Shown here: positions 44,350 to 52,083 of the stretch, one piece after another | How the letters are laid out: every line of letters begins with the position of its first letter | How positions within the stretch are numbered: the stretch's first letter is position 1 | Assembly (NCBI GenBank): GCA_919902495.1 | Contig: CAKKRC010000078.1 | Location: forward strand, 1-57,757 | DNA: 57,757 nucleotides | From: Nitrospiria bacterium | GTDB lineage: Bacteria; Nitrospirota; UBA9217 | Reading direction: 5' to 3' | Made by a program: the position numbers and the translations under genes | Notes under the pieces: generated by a model | The model's input: only the letters and a program-made list of their open reading frames with translations | The model's database searches: none | What the model was told of the DNA's origin: nothing

Positions 44350-45501
44350 TTAGTGTGTTCTCTTTTTCTTCGTCGCCGGCTGGTCGCCGCATTCCTCGAT
44401 GACCGCCTTCGCCTTCGGCTTCAGCTTTGCGATGTCGGGACGGTCGTTCTTCTTGGTGTACAGCAGGAGCCGCTTCATGTATGCCGATGCCAGTCTGCAG
44501 TTGCCGCCGGCTTTGTGGGTGAGGGCCGTCTGGAACAGCATCTGGGGCTGATTGGGCCGCTTGCGCTCGATGATGCGGAATTCCCTGAACGCATCCTGGA
44601 GCTTCCCCTGTTCCCGCAGGACGATGCCGAGCTTCAGGTGCACAAGGGGACTGTCCGGGGCCCGCTCGAGCGCTGCACGCAGTTCCTTCTCCGCGGCGGC
44701 ATTATCGTTCCCTTGCTGATAGACCGAAGCGAGGAGTATCCGGCCGCGCACATTCCCGGGATTTACCTGGACCGCGTTCCTGAGGGATATGGCAGACGCG
44801 TCAAGGTCAGCCTGCGGCAGCTCCTGGCGGCTCTCCTTCCCTCCGTAAAAGTCCATCCGGGGCGACAGTTTCACCCAGGCCCGGCTGGTATCATCATTGC
44901 TTTCCTCACGCGTCAGGACGGTGTCGAGCTTTTTCCGTGTCTCATCGGCCTTTGTCTTGTCCTTCTCCGCCGCGAGCTGCTTCTGAAGGGCGTCGCGCTC
45001 CTTCCGGAGAGCTTCCTTCTCCCGTGCCGCGGTCTCGACCTGCTCCCGCAGTTCCTGGTTCTCCCGGTAACGGTCGATCTGTCTGAGCAGCACATCGGTG
45101 TCCACGGTGCAGCGGGCCTTGATGTAGTGCTCCGGATGGTCAAGCGTGCCCCGGCTCTCGTCGGCGACGATCTGGGTCTCGACGACGCCCGCGGTGTACG
45201 CCGTGACCTCGTCCTTCGTGAGCTTGTACTCCTTCACCTGGGTGATGCTCGCCAAAAAGGTGCCGGACAGTTCCAGGGCCTTTCGCTGCGCCTCCTGGGT
45301 GGCGATGCGGCGGGCGTCCACCTTGCTGTCGTTGTCGCCCAGGACATACGTGCTGTCCGCCTCGATGACCTTTATCTCTGCAAAGGCTGCATTGACCGGC
45401 AAGAAAACTGCGAGAAGTATCGTCACGATGACCGATATCAAGTGGTATTGGTTTGAGCCTTTAATCCGCAATCCGCAATCCGAAATCCGCAATTGATTCA
45501 C
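44350..45501 (-). CDS. Exported protein with coiled coil and C-terminal TPRs
   Basis: 383 residues by the GTG at 45501, which overlaps the gpsA stop (GTGA). The first ~15 residues are encoded by a repeat (ATCCGCA triplet-like copies) and precede the likely signal peptide (YHLISVIVTILLAVFLPVNAAFA), so translation may really begin just before it, at a TTG or GTG. After cleavage come a domain with DARRIATQEAQRKALELSG, a coiled coil at about 150-200 (QELREQVETAAREKEALRKERDALQ), and TPR-like repeats to the C-terminus. No catalytic residues are recognised; an envelope scaffolding role is inferred only. Confidence 0.7.
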   Translation of the reverse strand: MNQLRISDCGLRIKGSNQYHLISVIVTILLAVFLPVNAAFAEIKVIEADSTYVLGDNDSKVDARRIATQEAQRKALELSGTFLASITQVKEYKLTKDEVTAYTAGVVETQIVADESRGTLDHPEHYIKARCTVDTDVLLRQIDRYRENQELREQVETAAREKEALRKERDALQKQLAAEKDKTKADETRKKLDTVLTREESNDDTSRAWVKLSPRMDFYGGKESRQELPQADLDASAISLRNAVQVNPGNVRGRILLASVYQQGNDNAAAEKELRAALERAPDSPLVHLKLGIVLREQGKLQDAFREFRIIERKRPNQPQMLFQTALTHKAGGNCRLASAYMKRLLLYTKKNDRPDIAKLKPKAKAVIEECGDQPATKKKRTH

Positions 45502-46499
45502 TCTCCCTTGAGCGTCCTGCCCATGAGGTCCTTCGTGGCTTGCCGGGGATTCTTGCCTTCATAGAGGATCCTGTACACCTCTTCCACAATGGGCATCTCG
45601 ATGCCGTTCTTCCTCGCCAGTTCCCGCGCCGCCTTCGCCGTCTTTACACCTTCGGCGACTGTCTTCGCGCCTTTTAGTATATCGTCGAGCTTTTCGCCCT
45701 TCCCGAGGCGGACGCCCAGGGTCCTGTTCCGGGACAGGCCGCCGGTGCAGGTGAGCACCAGGTCGCCCATTCCGGCAAGGCCGGAGAAGGTGCGGGGATC
45801 GGCGCCCAGGGCCGTGCCGAGGCGGGACATCTCGGCGAGGCCCCTGGTCAGGAGCGCCGCCATGGTGTTATAGCCGAAGCCGAGGCCTTCCAGCACACCG
45901 GCGGCGATGGCGATCACGTTCTTGACCGAGCCGCCCAGTTCAACGCCGATGACGTCGGCATTGGTATACACGCGGAAATAGGGCGTGCTCATCAGCTTCT
46001 GGACCAGGCTGCCGGCATCGGGTTCATATGATGCGAGGGCGACAGCCGTGGGCATCTTCTGCGCAACCTCCCTGGCGAAGCTGGGTCCCGAGAGGAAGCA
46101 GAGCCTGGTGTGGAACTTCGGCGGCAGCGTTTCCCGGAACACGTCCGACAGGGGCATGAGGGTGTCGATCTCGATGCCCTTCGAGGCGCTCACGATGACC
46201 GCATTGCCGGCCAGATGGGGTGCGAACTGCTTCGAGACAGTACGGACCGTGTGGGAAGGGACCACGGACAGGACGTACGGCCGGTCGCGGACCGCCTCTT
46301 CGAGGGACGGGGTGACCGAGATGTTCGCGGGCAGGGTGAAACCCGGGAGGTACACGCGGTTCTCGCGCGAGCCCTGGGTCTCCTTCGCCAGGTCCTTCTC
46401 GAACATCCAGAGGGCGACGTCGTGGCCGTTGTCAGCCAGCAGCAGCGCCAACGCCGTACCCCATGCGCCGGCGCCGATAATGCCTATTTTTTCAGCCAT
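45498..46499 (-). CDS. gpsA: NAD(P)+-dependent glycerol-3-phosphate dehydrogenase
   Basis: 333 residues with GIIGAGAWGTALALLLADNG (nucleotide-binding loop), VSASKGIE, LSGPSFAREVAQ and LGGSVKNVIAIAAGVLEG with the catalytic Lys, GLAGMGDLVLTC and SRNRTLG. All standard GpsA motifs are present. It makes sn-glycerol 3-phosphate for phospholipid synthesis. The ATG at 46499 is 122 bases from the divergent glgC start, so both promoters lie in that gap. Confidence 0.96.
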   Translation of the reverse strand: MAEKIGIIGAGAWGTALALLLADNGHDVALWMFEKDLAKETQGSRENRVYLPGFTLPANISVTPSLEEAVRDRPYVLSVVPSHTVRTVSKQFAPHLAGNAVIVSASKGIEIDTLMPLSDVFRETLPPKFHTRLCFLSGPSFAREVAQKMPTAVALASYEPDAGSLVQKLMSTPYFRVYTNADVIGVELGGSVKNVIAIAAGVLEGLGFGYNTMAALLTRGLAEMSRLGTALGADPRTFSGLAGMGDLVLTCTGGLSRNRTLGVRLGKGEKLDDILKGAKTVAEGVKTAKAARELARKNGIEMPIVEEVYRILYEGKNPRQATKDLMGRTLKGE

Positions 46500-46621
46500 A
46501 GATAAGGATTATAGAGGGATTGCCGGTGAGTGTCAAAAGAATTGTCTTTCCGCGACTTTTGACAGCACGGTGTTTTTATGCTAACGTTTCGTCAAGGTCG
46601 CGGCGCGGAGGATAACGGGAA

Positions 46622-47854
46622 ATGTATACGGCAGGCAATATCACGAAGAACACGCTGGCCATGGTGCTTGCGGGCGGAAAGGGCGAGCGTCTGAGCCCCA
46701 TCACGATCCGGCGGCCCAAGCCCGCCGTGCCTTTCGGCGGGAAGTACAAGATCATCGACTTCGCCCTGAGCAACCTCTTCAACTCGGGCATCCGGAAGGC
46801 CTACATCCTGACGCAGTACCAGGCCTACTCGCTCAACAAGCACATCAAGGAATCGTGGTCAAAGTGGACCGGCCTCGGCGAGTTCTACGACACCATCTCG
46901 CCCGAGACCAGCAGCATGAGCGAGCACTGGTTCATGGGAACGGCCGACGCCATCCACCAGAACCTGCGGTTCATCGAGTCCACGGACGCCGACTATATCG
47001 CCATCTTCGGCGGGGACCACATCTACAAGATGGACATCGCCCAGATGGTCGAGTACCACCGCATGAACAAGGCGGACCTGACCATCGCGGTGCTCGAGGT
47101 GCCCAGGGAGGAGGCGAGCCGGTTCGGCATCATGACCGTGGACGAGAACTTCCGGGTGGAGGCCTTCGAGGAGAAGCCGGCGTGCCCGGTCACCATCCCG
47201 GGCAGACCGACCTGCTGCTCCTCCATGGGGAACTACATCTTCTCGAAGGCCAAGCTCATGGACCTGCTGAAGCGGGGAAAGCAGAAGTACCATGACCTGG
47301 ATTTCGGAAAGCACATCATCCCCATGATGCTCGAGGCCCGGGACAAGGTCTTCGCGTACTCCTTCTACGACAACAACATTCCGGGCATGGAACCCCAGGA
47401 GCGCGGCTACTGGCGGGACGTGGGCGCCATCGACAGCTATTACGAGGCCAACATGGACCTGATCAGCGTCACACCCCAGCTGAACCTCTACAACTACAAG
47501 TGGCCCATCCTGACGAACCAGGGGAACCTTCCGCCGGCCAAGACGGTGTTCGACGACGAGGGGCGGCGCGGCCAGAACCTCGACTCACTGGTCTGCGGCG
47601 GCTGCGTCACCAGCGGTGGTACGGTCCGGCGGTCCATCTTGGGCCCCTCATGCAGGGTGAACAGCTACGCACTGGTGGAGGACTCCATAGTGTTCTGCAA
47701 TGTCGAGATCGGCAGGAAGGCGAAGATCCGGAAGGCCATCATCGACGAGGGCATCGTCATCCCCGAAGGAATGGAGATCGGCTTTGACCATGAAGAGGAC
47801 CGTCTGCGCGGCTGCCTGATCACCGAGTCCGGCATCGTGGTGGTGACGAAGTAG
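46622..47854 (+). CDS. glgC: Glucose-1-phosphate adenylyltransferase
   Basis: 410 residues with VLAGGKGERLSPITIRR, KPAVPFGGKYKIIDF and FGGDHIYKMD, then the C-terminal left-handed helix region (CVTSGGTVRRSILGPSC). GGAGG precedes the ATG. It makes ADP-glucose from ATP and glucose-1-phosphate for glycogen. Length and motifs are normal. Confidence 0.95.
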   Translation: MYTAGNITKNTLAMVLAGGKGERLSPITIRRPKPAVPFGGKYKIIDFALSNLFNSGIRKAYILTQYQAYSLNKHIKESWSKWTGLGEFYDTISPETSSMSEHWFMGTADAIHQNLRFIESTDADYIAIFGGDHIYKMDIAQMVEYHRMNKADLTIAVLEVPREEASRFGIMTVDENFRVEAFEEKPACPVTIPGRPTCCSSMGNYIFSKAKLMDLLKRGKQKYHDLDFGKHIIPMMLEARDKVFAYSFYDNNIPGMEPQERGYWRDVGAIDSYYEANMDLISVTPQLNLYNYKWPILTNQGNLPPAKTVFDDEGRRGQNLDSLVCGGCVTSGGTVRRSILGPSCRVNSYALVEDSIVFCNVEIGRKAKIRKAIIDEGIVIPEGMEIGFDHEEDRLRGCLITESGIVVVTK

Positions 47855-48240
47855 GAACGAGCAGCATCTGACCGGGTAACCACGGTCTCGCGCGTACGCG
47901 GGATCACGGTAAAGACAGGGGTCAAAACTTCAAAACCTTTGACACTGATTTACACAGATCAACATCTATGATAACTGCGGATACTTCAAAACCGGTCAGG
48001 CTCCATGCTTTCGTTGACACTGAAGATGCTGTTAACGACTACGGTAAGTCAAACTCTTTCTTTTGCACTGTCCTCAGTGTCTGAAGACGTATCCGCCTTA
48101 ATCGCCTTGCCAATCCGCCTCTTCTGTGTCAAAGGTTGTGTTTAATAGGATTTGTTTCATTTCGTCCTTTCAATCTCTTCACGATTATCCGAAACACCCA
48201 GCAAATCGCCCCTGCCACTCCTGCACCGATGTTCCCGCTG
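47855..48240. other. Intergenic region with long-range inverted repeat
   Basis: The 386 bases hold no convincing gene. AACCTTTGACAC at 47934-47945 and GTGTCAAAGGTT at 48126-48137 are exact inverted copies about 180 bases apart, which suggests a MITE-like insertion; ACACAGAT words inside resemble those at 36063-36232. A leftward frame at 48129-48240 encodes a hydrophobic segment but has no start. Confidence 0.5.
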
Positions 48241-49038
48241 TTATCCGATCTGAAAGCACCGCATTGAGATCGAAGCATGATGGAACCCTTCATAGGTGAA
48301 CGTAAGAGGCTCGTTTTTTTGCCGCAGCGCGATGGCATAGATCATGGGCAGGTAATGGTCCGGCGTTGGAACGGCGAGGGCGGCTGAAGGGCCCATGGTC
48401 TCGAAGCGGATGAGGGCTTTATCGTTACCGGAAACAAGAGCTTTCTTGGCCTTCTCGTCGAACTCCCGCGCCCAGCCGTAGGGCTCCGCGTCCATATTCT
48501 CGAAATCCAGGATACCGAGGTTGTGGACGATGTTGCCGCTCCCGATGATCAGGACACCGCGGTCCCGCAGGTCGGCCAGCTCCCGCGCGAGGTCGTAGTG
48601 GTACTGCATCGGTTTCGGATGCCAGTCGTTGAACGAATAATCCAGGCTGAACTGGAACACGGGAATGTCCGCTTTCGGAAAGAGATGTTTCAGTACCGAC
48701 CAGGCGCCGTGGTCCAGGCCCCAGTCCTGGCGGCAGGTCACCGGGGTCTTATTGACGAGGTCGGCCACGAACTTCGCTTCCCCGGGTGACCCGGGGCTGG
48801 GATAGGTCACGCTATAGAGCTGACGGGGAAAGCCGTAGAAGTCATAGATCGTTTTTGGCTTGTCCATGCAGCCCACAAAGGTCCCGTCGGTGAGCCAGTG
48901 GGCGGAGATCACCATGATGGCCTTGGGCCGGGGCAGACGCGCTCCCCAATCGCCGAGGCTCCGGGTAAAGTCGTTGTCCAGGATGATGTTCATGGGCGAG
49001 CCGTGGCCGATGAACAGGACGGGCATTTTAGCAGGCAT
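48241..49038 (-). CDS. DODA-type extradiol dioxygenase (YgiD-like)
   Basis: The ATG at 49038 has AGAGG upstream and gives a normal length of 265 residues; the ORF extends to 49176 but those codons fall in repeat sequence. Metal-binding His are seen in LFIGHGSPMN, VISAHW and HGAWSVLKHLFP, with IGSGNIVHNLG near. The family cleaves DOPA or catechol-type rings, and bacterial members are often of unknown substrate. It is convergent with glgC. Confidence 0.9.
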   Translation of the reverse strand: MPAKMPVLFIGHGSPMNIILDNDFTRSLGDWGARLPRPKAIMVISAHWLTDGTFVGCMDKPKTIYDFYGFPRQLYSVTYPSPGSPGEAKFVADLVNKTPVTCRQDWGLDHGAWSVLKHLFPKADIPVFQFSLDYSFNDWHPKPMQYHYDLARELADLRDRGVLIIGSGNIVHNLGILDFENMDAEPYGWAREFDEKAKKALVSGNDKALIRFETMGPSAALAVPTPDHYLPMIYAIALRQKNEPLTFTYEGFHHASISMRCFQIG

Positions 49039-49144
49039 GGCAGGATCCTCTCTGTTCATAAGTCTTGCACAGGGGCCAGGGGATGTCAAGACGGCGACTT
49101 TTGACAGGATGACAGGATATTCCCAAGAGCATACGTCATTGTTA

Positions 49145-49247
49145 AAACCTTTTGCCACCGAGGAGGACGAGAGCACAGAGAGAGGCCGACGATAAAGCAG
49201 TTCGTTAATCTTTTCTCGGCGTCCTCGGCGAACTCTGTGGCAAAGTA
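49145..49247. repeat. Inverted repeat pair between the dioxygenase and AOR genes
   Basis: TTTGCCAC at 49151-49158 and GTGGCAAA at 49237-49244, with related GAGGA/TCCTC words further in, form another hairpin-flanked element. It fills most of the 291-base divergent gap 49039-49329; otherwise nothing was recognised there. Confidence 0.5.
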
Positions 49248-49329
49248 TTGGCTCATGTACTGTTGATCCTGTCTCAGGCTCATAACCGAATCAAGTTGAC
49301 CCGAACTTGCCAAACGGCTATTATTCTCC

Positions 49330-51048
49330 ATGCACGCATGGCACGGGAAAATGCTCGTCGTCGATCTGTCCGCCGGCAGAACGCGCAGTGAGCCGATCGA
49401 CGAGGTAATGCTCAGGACCTGGCTCGGCGGCAGGGGGCTGGGCGTCCATCTGATGAAGGACTTCATCTCCCTCGACCCTTTTGACGAGCAAATGCCGCTC
49501 TTCTTTTCCGTGGGCCCGCTCTGCGGGACCGCCGCGCCCACCTCGTCCCGCATGTCCGTTATTTCCCGCTCGCCGCTCACGGGCACGATCTTCGATTCCT
49601 CGGTGGGCGGGAAGTTCCCCCTGAAGCTCAAACAGGCCGGCTACGATGCCATCATGATCACCGGCAAGGCGCAGGACCCCGTCTACCTCGAGATCAATGA
49701 ACACCGCGCCGTGATCAAGGACGCGTCGTGGCTTTGGGGGAAAGGGTGCATCGAGGTGAACAAGCTCCTGGATGATGCCGGCGAGGTGGCGAGCATCGGG
49801 CCTGCCGGCGAGCGGCTGGTCAGGATGGCGAATATCATGGTGGGGGGCGCGAACTCGGTGGGCAGGGGCGGCATGGGCAGCCTCATGGGCGCCAAGAACC
49901 TCAAGGCGATCGTCGTGGATGGCGGCTCGAAAAAACCGACCATTGCCGACCATGCGCTTTTCCAGAAGGCCTACGATGACGTGATGCGGCTGCTTCGCGC
50001 TTCGCCCGTGGTCATGGGCGAGCTGGGGCTTTCGGAATACGGCACGTCCGCGCTCGTGGACATCGTGGAGCAGCGCCGCATGGCGCCGACGGAGAACTTC
50101 CGGAAGACCCACTTTGCCGCGTCCCACGCCTATTCGGGGCCGGCCCTGAAGAAGGCCTTCGGTTTCAAGAAGGAAGGCTGCGCCGTCTGCCCCATCCAGT
50201 GCAAGAAGATCACGAACTGCGGCAGGCCGATCCCCGAGTACGAGACCCTGTCCCATTTCGGCGCGCTGAACGCCAATCCCGACGCGGAATCCATCATCAA
50301 GGCCAACATCCTGTGCAACAACCTGGGCCTCGACACGATCTCGACGGCAGCGACCATAGCGGCCTACGGCGAGGCGCGGGGGGAGTTCCTCATTTCCGAC
50401 GACATCCTCGACATGGTCAGGAAGATCGCCTACCGCGAAGGGGACGGGGACAAACTGGCCGAGGGTTCAAAACGGTACTGCGAGTCCATCGGGAAACCCG
50501 GCCTCTCCATGAGCGTGAAAGGCCTCGAAATGCCTGCGTATGATCCGCGGGGCTCCTACGGCATGGCGCTGGCCTACGGCACGTCCAACCGCGGCGCCTG
50601 CCACCTCCGCGCCTATCCCATCAGCCAGGAGATCCTCCGGAAGCCGGTTGCCACGGACCGGTTCAGCTTCGACGGCAAGGCGCGGCTCATAAAGATCTCC
50701 GAGGACACGAACGCCGTCGTTGATTCGCTTTCGGTCTGCAAGTTCGCCTTCCTCGGCGCGTCCATCGAAGAATACGCCCAGTTGCTGGCCGGGGCGACGG
50801 GCATGGCCTACACGGGCCAGGGGCTCCTGAAGATGGGCGAGGAGATCATCGCCCGGGAGCGTGAATACAACAGATCGAACGGCTTCGGCGAGAAGGACGA
50901 CCTTCTGCCGGAACGGTTCTTTACGGACGAGGGAAGCTCGGGGGAGGGGATCGATGTTCCGGCGCTCGACAGGGCAAGGTACACCGAAGAGATGGAACGG
51001 TATTATAGAATAAGACAGCAAGGGACAAACAAGGATCAGTCAAAGTGA
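49330..51048 (+). CDS. Aldehyde ferredoxin oxidoreductase family protein
   Basis: 572 residues, slightly short of the usual 600. The N-terminal domain has VDLSAGRT, TWLGGRGLGVHLM and SVGPLCGTAAPTSSR; IDGVGGKFP-like DSSVGGKFPLKLKQAG and NSVGRGGMGSLMGAKNLKAI are pterin-binding. The [4Fe-4S] ligands are CAVCPIQC (Cys 284, 287, 291) with Cys 470 as probable fourth. Enzymes of this family carry tungsten-bis-pterin and oxidise aldehydes to acids with ferredoxin, or use related chemistry (benzoyl-CoA reductase BamB). Substrate cannot be told. Confidence 0.92.
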   Translation: MHAWHGKMLVVDLSAGRTRSEPIDEVMLRTWLGGRGLGVHLMKDFISLDPFDEQMPLFFSVGPLCGTAAPTSSRMSVISRSPLTGTIFDSSVGGKFPLKLKQAGYDAIMITGKAQDPVYLEINEHRAVIKDASWLWGKGCIEVNKLLDDAGEVASIGPAGERLVRMANIMVGGANSVGRGGMGSLMGAKNLKAIVVDGGSKKPTIADHALFQKAYDDVMRLLRASPVVMGELGLSEYGTSALVDIVEQRRMAPTENFRKTHFAASHAYSGPALKKAFGFKKEGCAVCPIQCKKITNCGRPIPEYETLSHFGALNANPDAESIIKANILCNNLGLDTISTAATIAAYGEARGEFLISDDILDMVRKIAYREGDGDKLAEGSKRYCESIGKPGLSMSVKGLEMPAYDPRGSYGMALAYGTSNRGACHLRAYPISQEILRKPVATDRFSFDGKARLIKISEDTNAVVDSLSVCKFAFLGASIEEYAQLLAGATGMAYTGQGLLKMGEEIIAREREYNRSNGFGEKDDLLPERFFTDEGSSGEGIDVPALDRARYTEEMERYYRIRQQGTNKDQSK

Positions 51049-51378
51049 AATCCTGTTTTCTCGCAGAGCCGCAGAGGGCGCAGAGAAGACGCAAAGCTAA
51101 AGACCTTAAACACGGAACAGCATTTTCTCGCAAAGACGCGAAGACGCAAAGAAAGACAGGAATAGAATAAGAAGCACATTCTTCTTCCATAATAAAATTG
51201 CAGTACGAATTCCTTGGTGATTTTGCGGCATCACCTTGAGGCGCCTACTTTTGGTTGCGAGAAAAAAAGATTTAGATTTCACTGCGACTCTGGGAGTGCG
51301 ATGTTTTATGTTTGATTTCTTTGCGACCTTTGCGGCTTTGCGAGAGACGATCTTGATCTTTGGTTTTAGGATCATCCC
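51049..51378. repeat. Repeat-filled gap before the selenoprotein gene
   Basis: The 330-base gap has three CGCAAAG-family copies: 51056-51095 (TTTCTCGCAGAG...), about 51124-51155 (TTTCTCGCAAAGACGCGAAG) and, inverted, 51319-51350 (TTTGCGGCTTTGCGAGAG), plus the inverted copy at 51241-51255 of a 15-mer shared with 36074-36088. No gene is seen. Confidence 0.7.
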
Positions 51379-51831
51379 ATGAAAAAGCAGAATACAGATA
51401 ATAACATCGAGCAGGCGTTATCGACATTCCTGGACGGTTTTTCCTGAGCCCAGGCCATCCTGTCGTCATACGGCGGGCGGTCCGGTCTGGACCGCGAAAC
51501 AGCACTTCGGGTAGCAGGCGCATTCGGCGCGGGCATGGCGCGGACGGGAGAGACCTTCGGATCTATGACGGGTGCGCTGATGGTCATCGGTCTTCATTAC
51601 GCCAAGATCCGAAAGGATGATGATGCCGGCCGTGAGCGGGCCTATGCCCTGGCGCAGGAGTTCATGGACGCCTTCCGGGAGCGGAACGGAACGCTCATCT
51701 GCCGTGAGCTGCTGCGGGTCGATGTAAGCACGCCCGAAGGGATGAGGACGGTACGCGAGAAGGACCTGTTCAGGACGGTCTGCCCGAAGTTCGTGCGGGA
51801 CGCTGCGGAGATCGTAGAGGAACTTCTGTAG
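51379..51831 (+). CDS. Selenoprotein of the C_GCAxxG_C_C redox family (in-frame UGA = Sec 23)
   Basis: Reading from ATG 51379, the frame has one in-frame TGA at 51445-51447 and then continues without interruption to TAG 51829-51831, giving 150 residues. Translated across the TGA the sequence reads EQALSTFLDGFS-U-AQAILSSYGG, in which the Sec replaces the Cys of the family's GFNCAQAVL-type motif. The rest fits the family: GAFGAGMARTGETFG, then Cys 108 (ICREL) and Cys 135 (VCPKF). The second family Cys (GETCG) is Phe here. A 7-base-pair hairpin with loop GGTCT (51477-51495) lies 36 bases after the TGA and has the apical loop of E. coli fdhF SECIS. A conventional gene finder would give either a 22-residue fragment or a truncated ORF from ATG 51535. 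Function: thiol/selenol redox protein of unknown partner. An alternative is a nonsense-mutated gene, but the SECIS argues against it. Confidence 0.85.
51477..51495 (+). promoter_or_regulatory. Bacterial-type SECIS element
   Basis: Perfect stem GCGGTCC (51477-51483) and GGACCGC (51489-51495) with loop GGTCT (51484-51488). A G-rich loop of this form at a spacing of 16-37 bases after UGA is the SelB-recognised element of bacteria; here the spacing is 36 bases. It lies inside the reading frame. Confidence 0.78.
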
Positions 51832-51861
51832 AGGGCTCCGGATCAACAGGTTGCGGGTGTC

Positions 51862-52083
51862 TCACGGTGCTCCGCGCGATCCTCTCAGGAGCTTGAACAC
51901 CAGTACGATCCACGGCGAGGCATGCATCACGAGGTCGAACCAGTCTATTGCCCGCACGAGTTCACCCCGGAACAACATCCGGAGCTTTTCATAGAGGTGC
52001 GGGGGTGCGAACGGGGCAAGTCCCAGGGTCAGACAGAGAAAGATCACCGCGCTCAGAGGCAGTTTGTCGAGAAAGTCCATCAT
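51862..52083 (-). CDS. Small two-helix membrane protein
   Basis: The ATG at 52083 overlaps the class II aldolase stop by four bases (ATGA), so the two are probably co-translated; the ORF upstream of 52083 is in the aldolase gene. 73 residues with two hydrophobic segments (LPLSAVIFLCLTLGLAPF and WIVLVFKLL) around a KLRMLFRGELVRAIDWFDLVMH loop. Similar short proteins of unknown function occur in many proteobacteria (RND-adjacent small proteins); no role can be stated. Confidence 0.65.
   Translation of the reverse strand: MMDFLDKLPLSAVIFLCLTLGLAPFAPPHLYEKLRMLFRGELVRAIDWFDLVMHASPWIVLVFKLLRGSRGAP

Noticed and set aside
48129-48338. Minus-strand ORF with a hydrophobic stretch after the dioxygenase gene
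   Set aside because: Its start lies inside the dioxygenase gene, no ribosome-binding site is seen and its 3' half lies in a repeat-bounded element.
51535-51831. ORF starting at ATG 51535 as a stand-alone gene
   Set aside because: The ATG is internal (GMARTGET) to the family's conserved region. The frame reads upstream through TGA 51445 with conserved sequence, and the SECIS hairpin supports Sec read-through.
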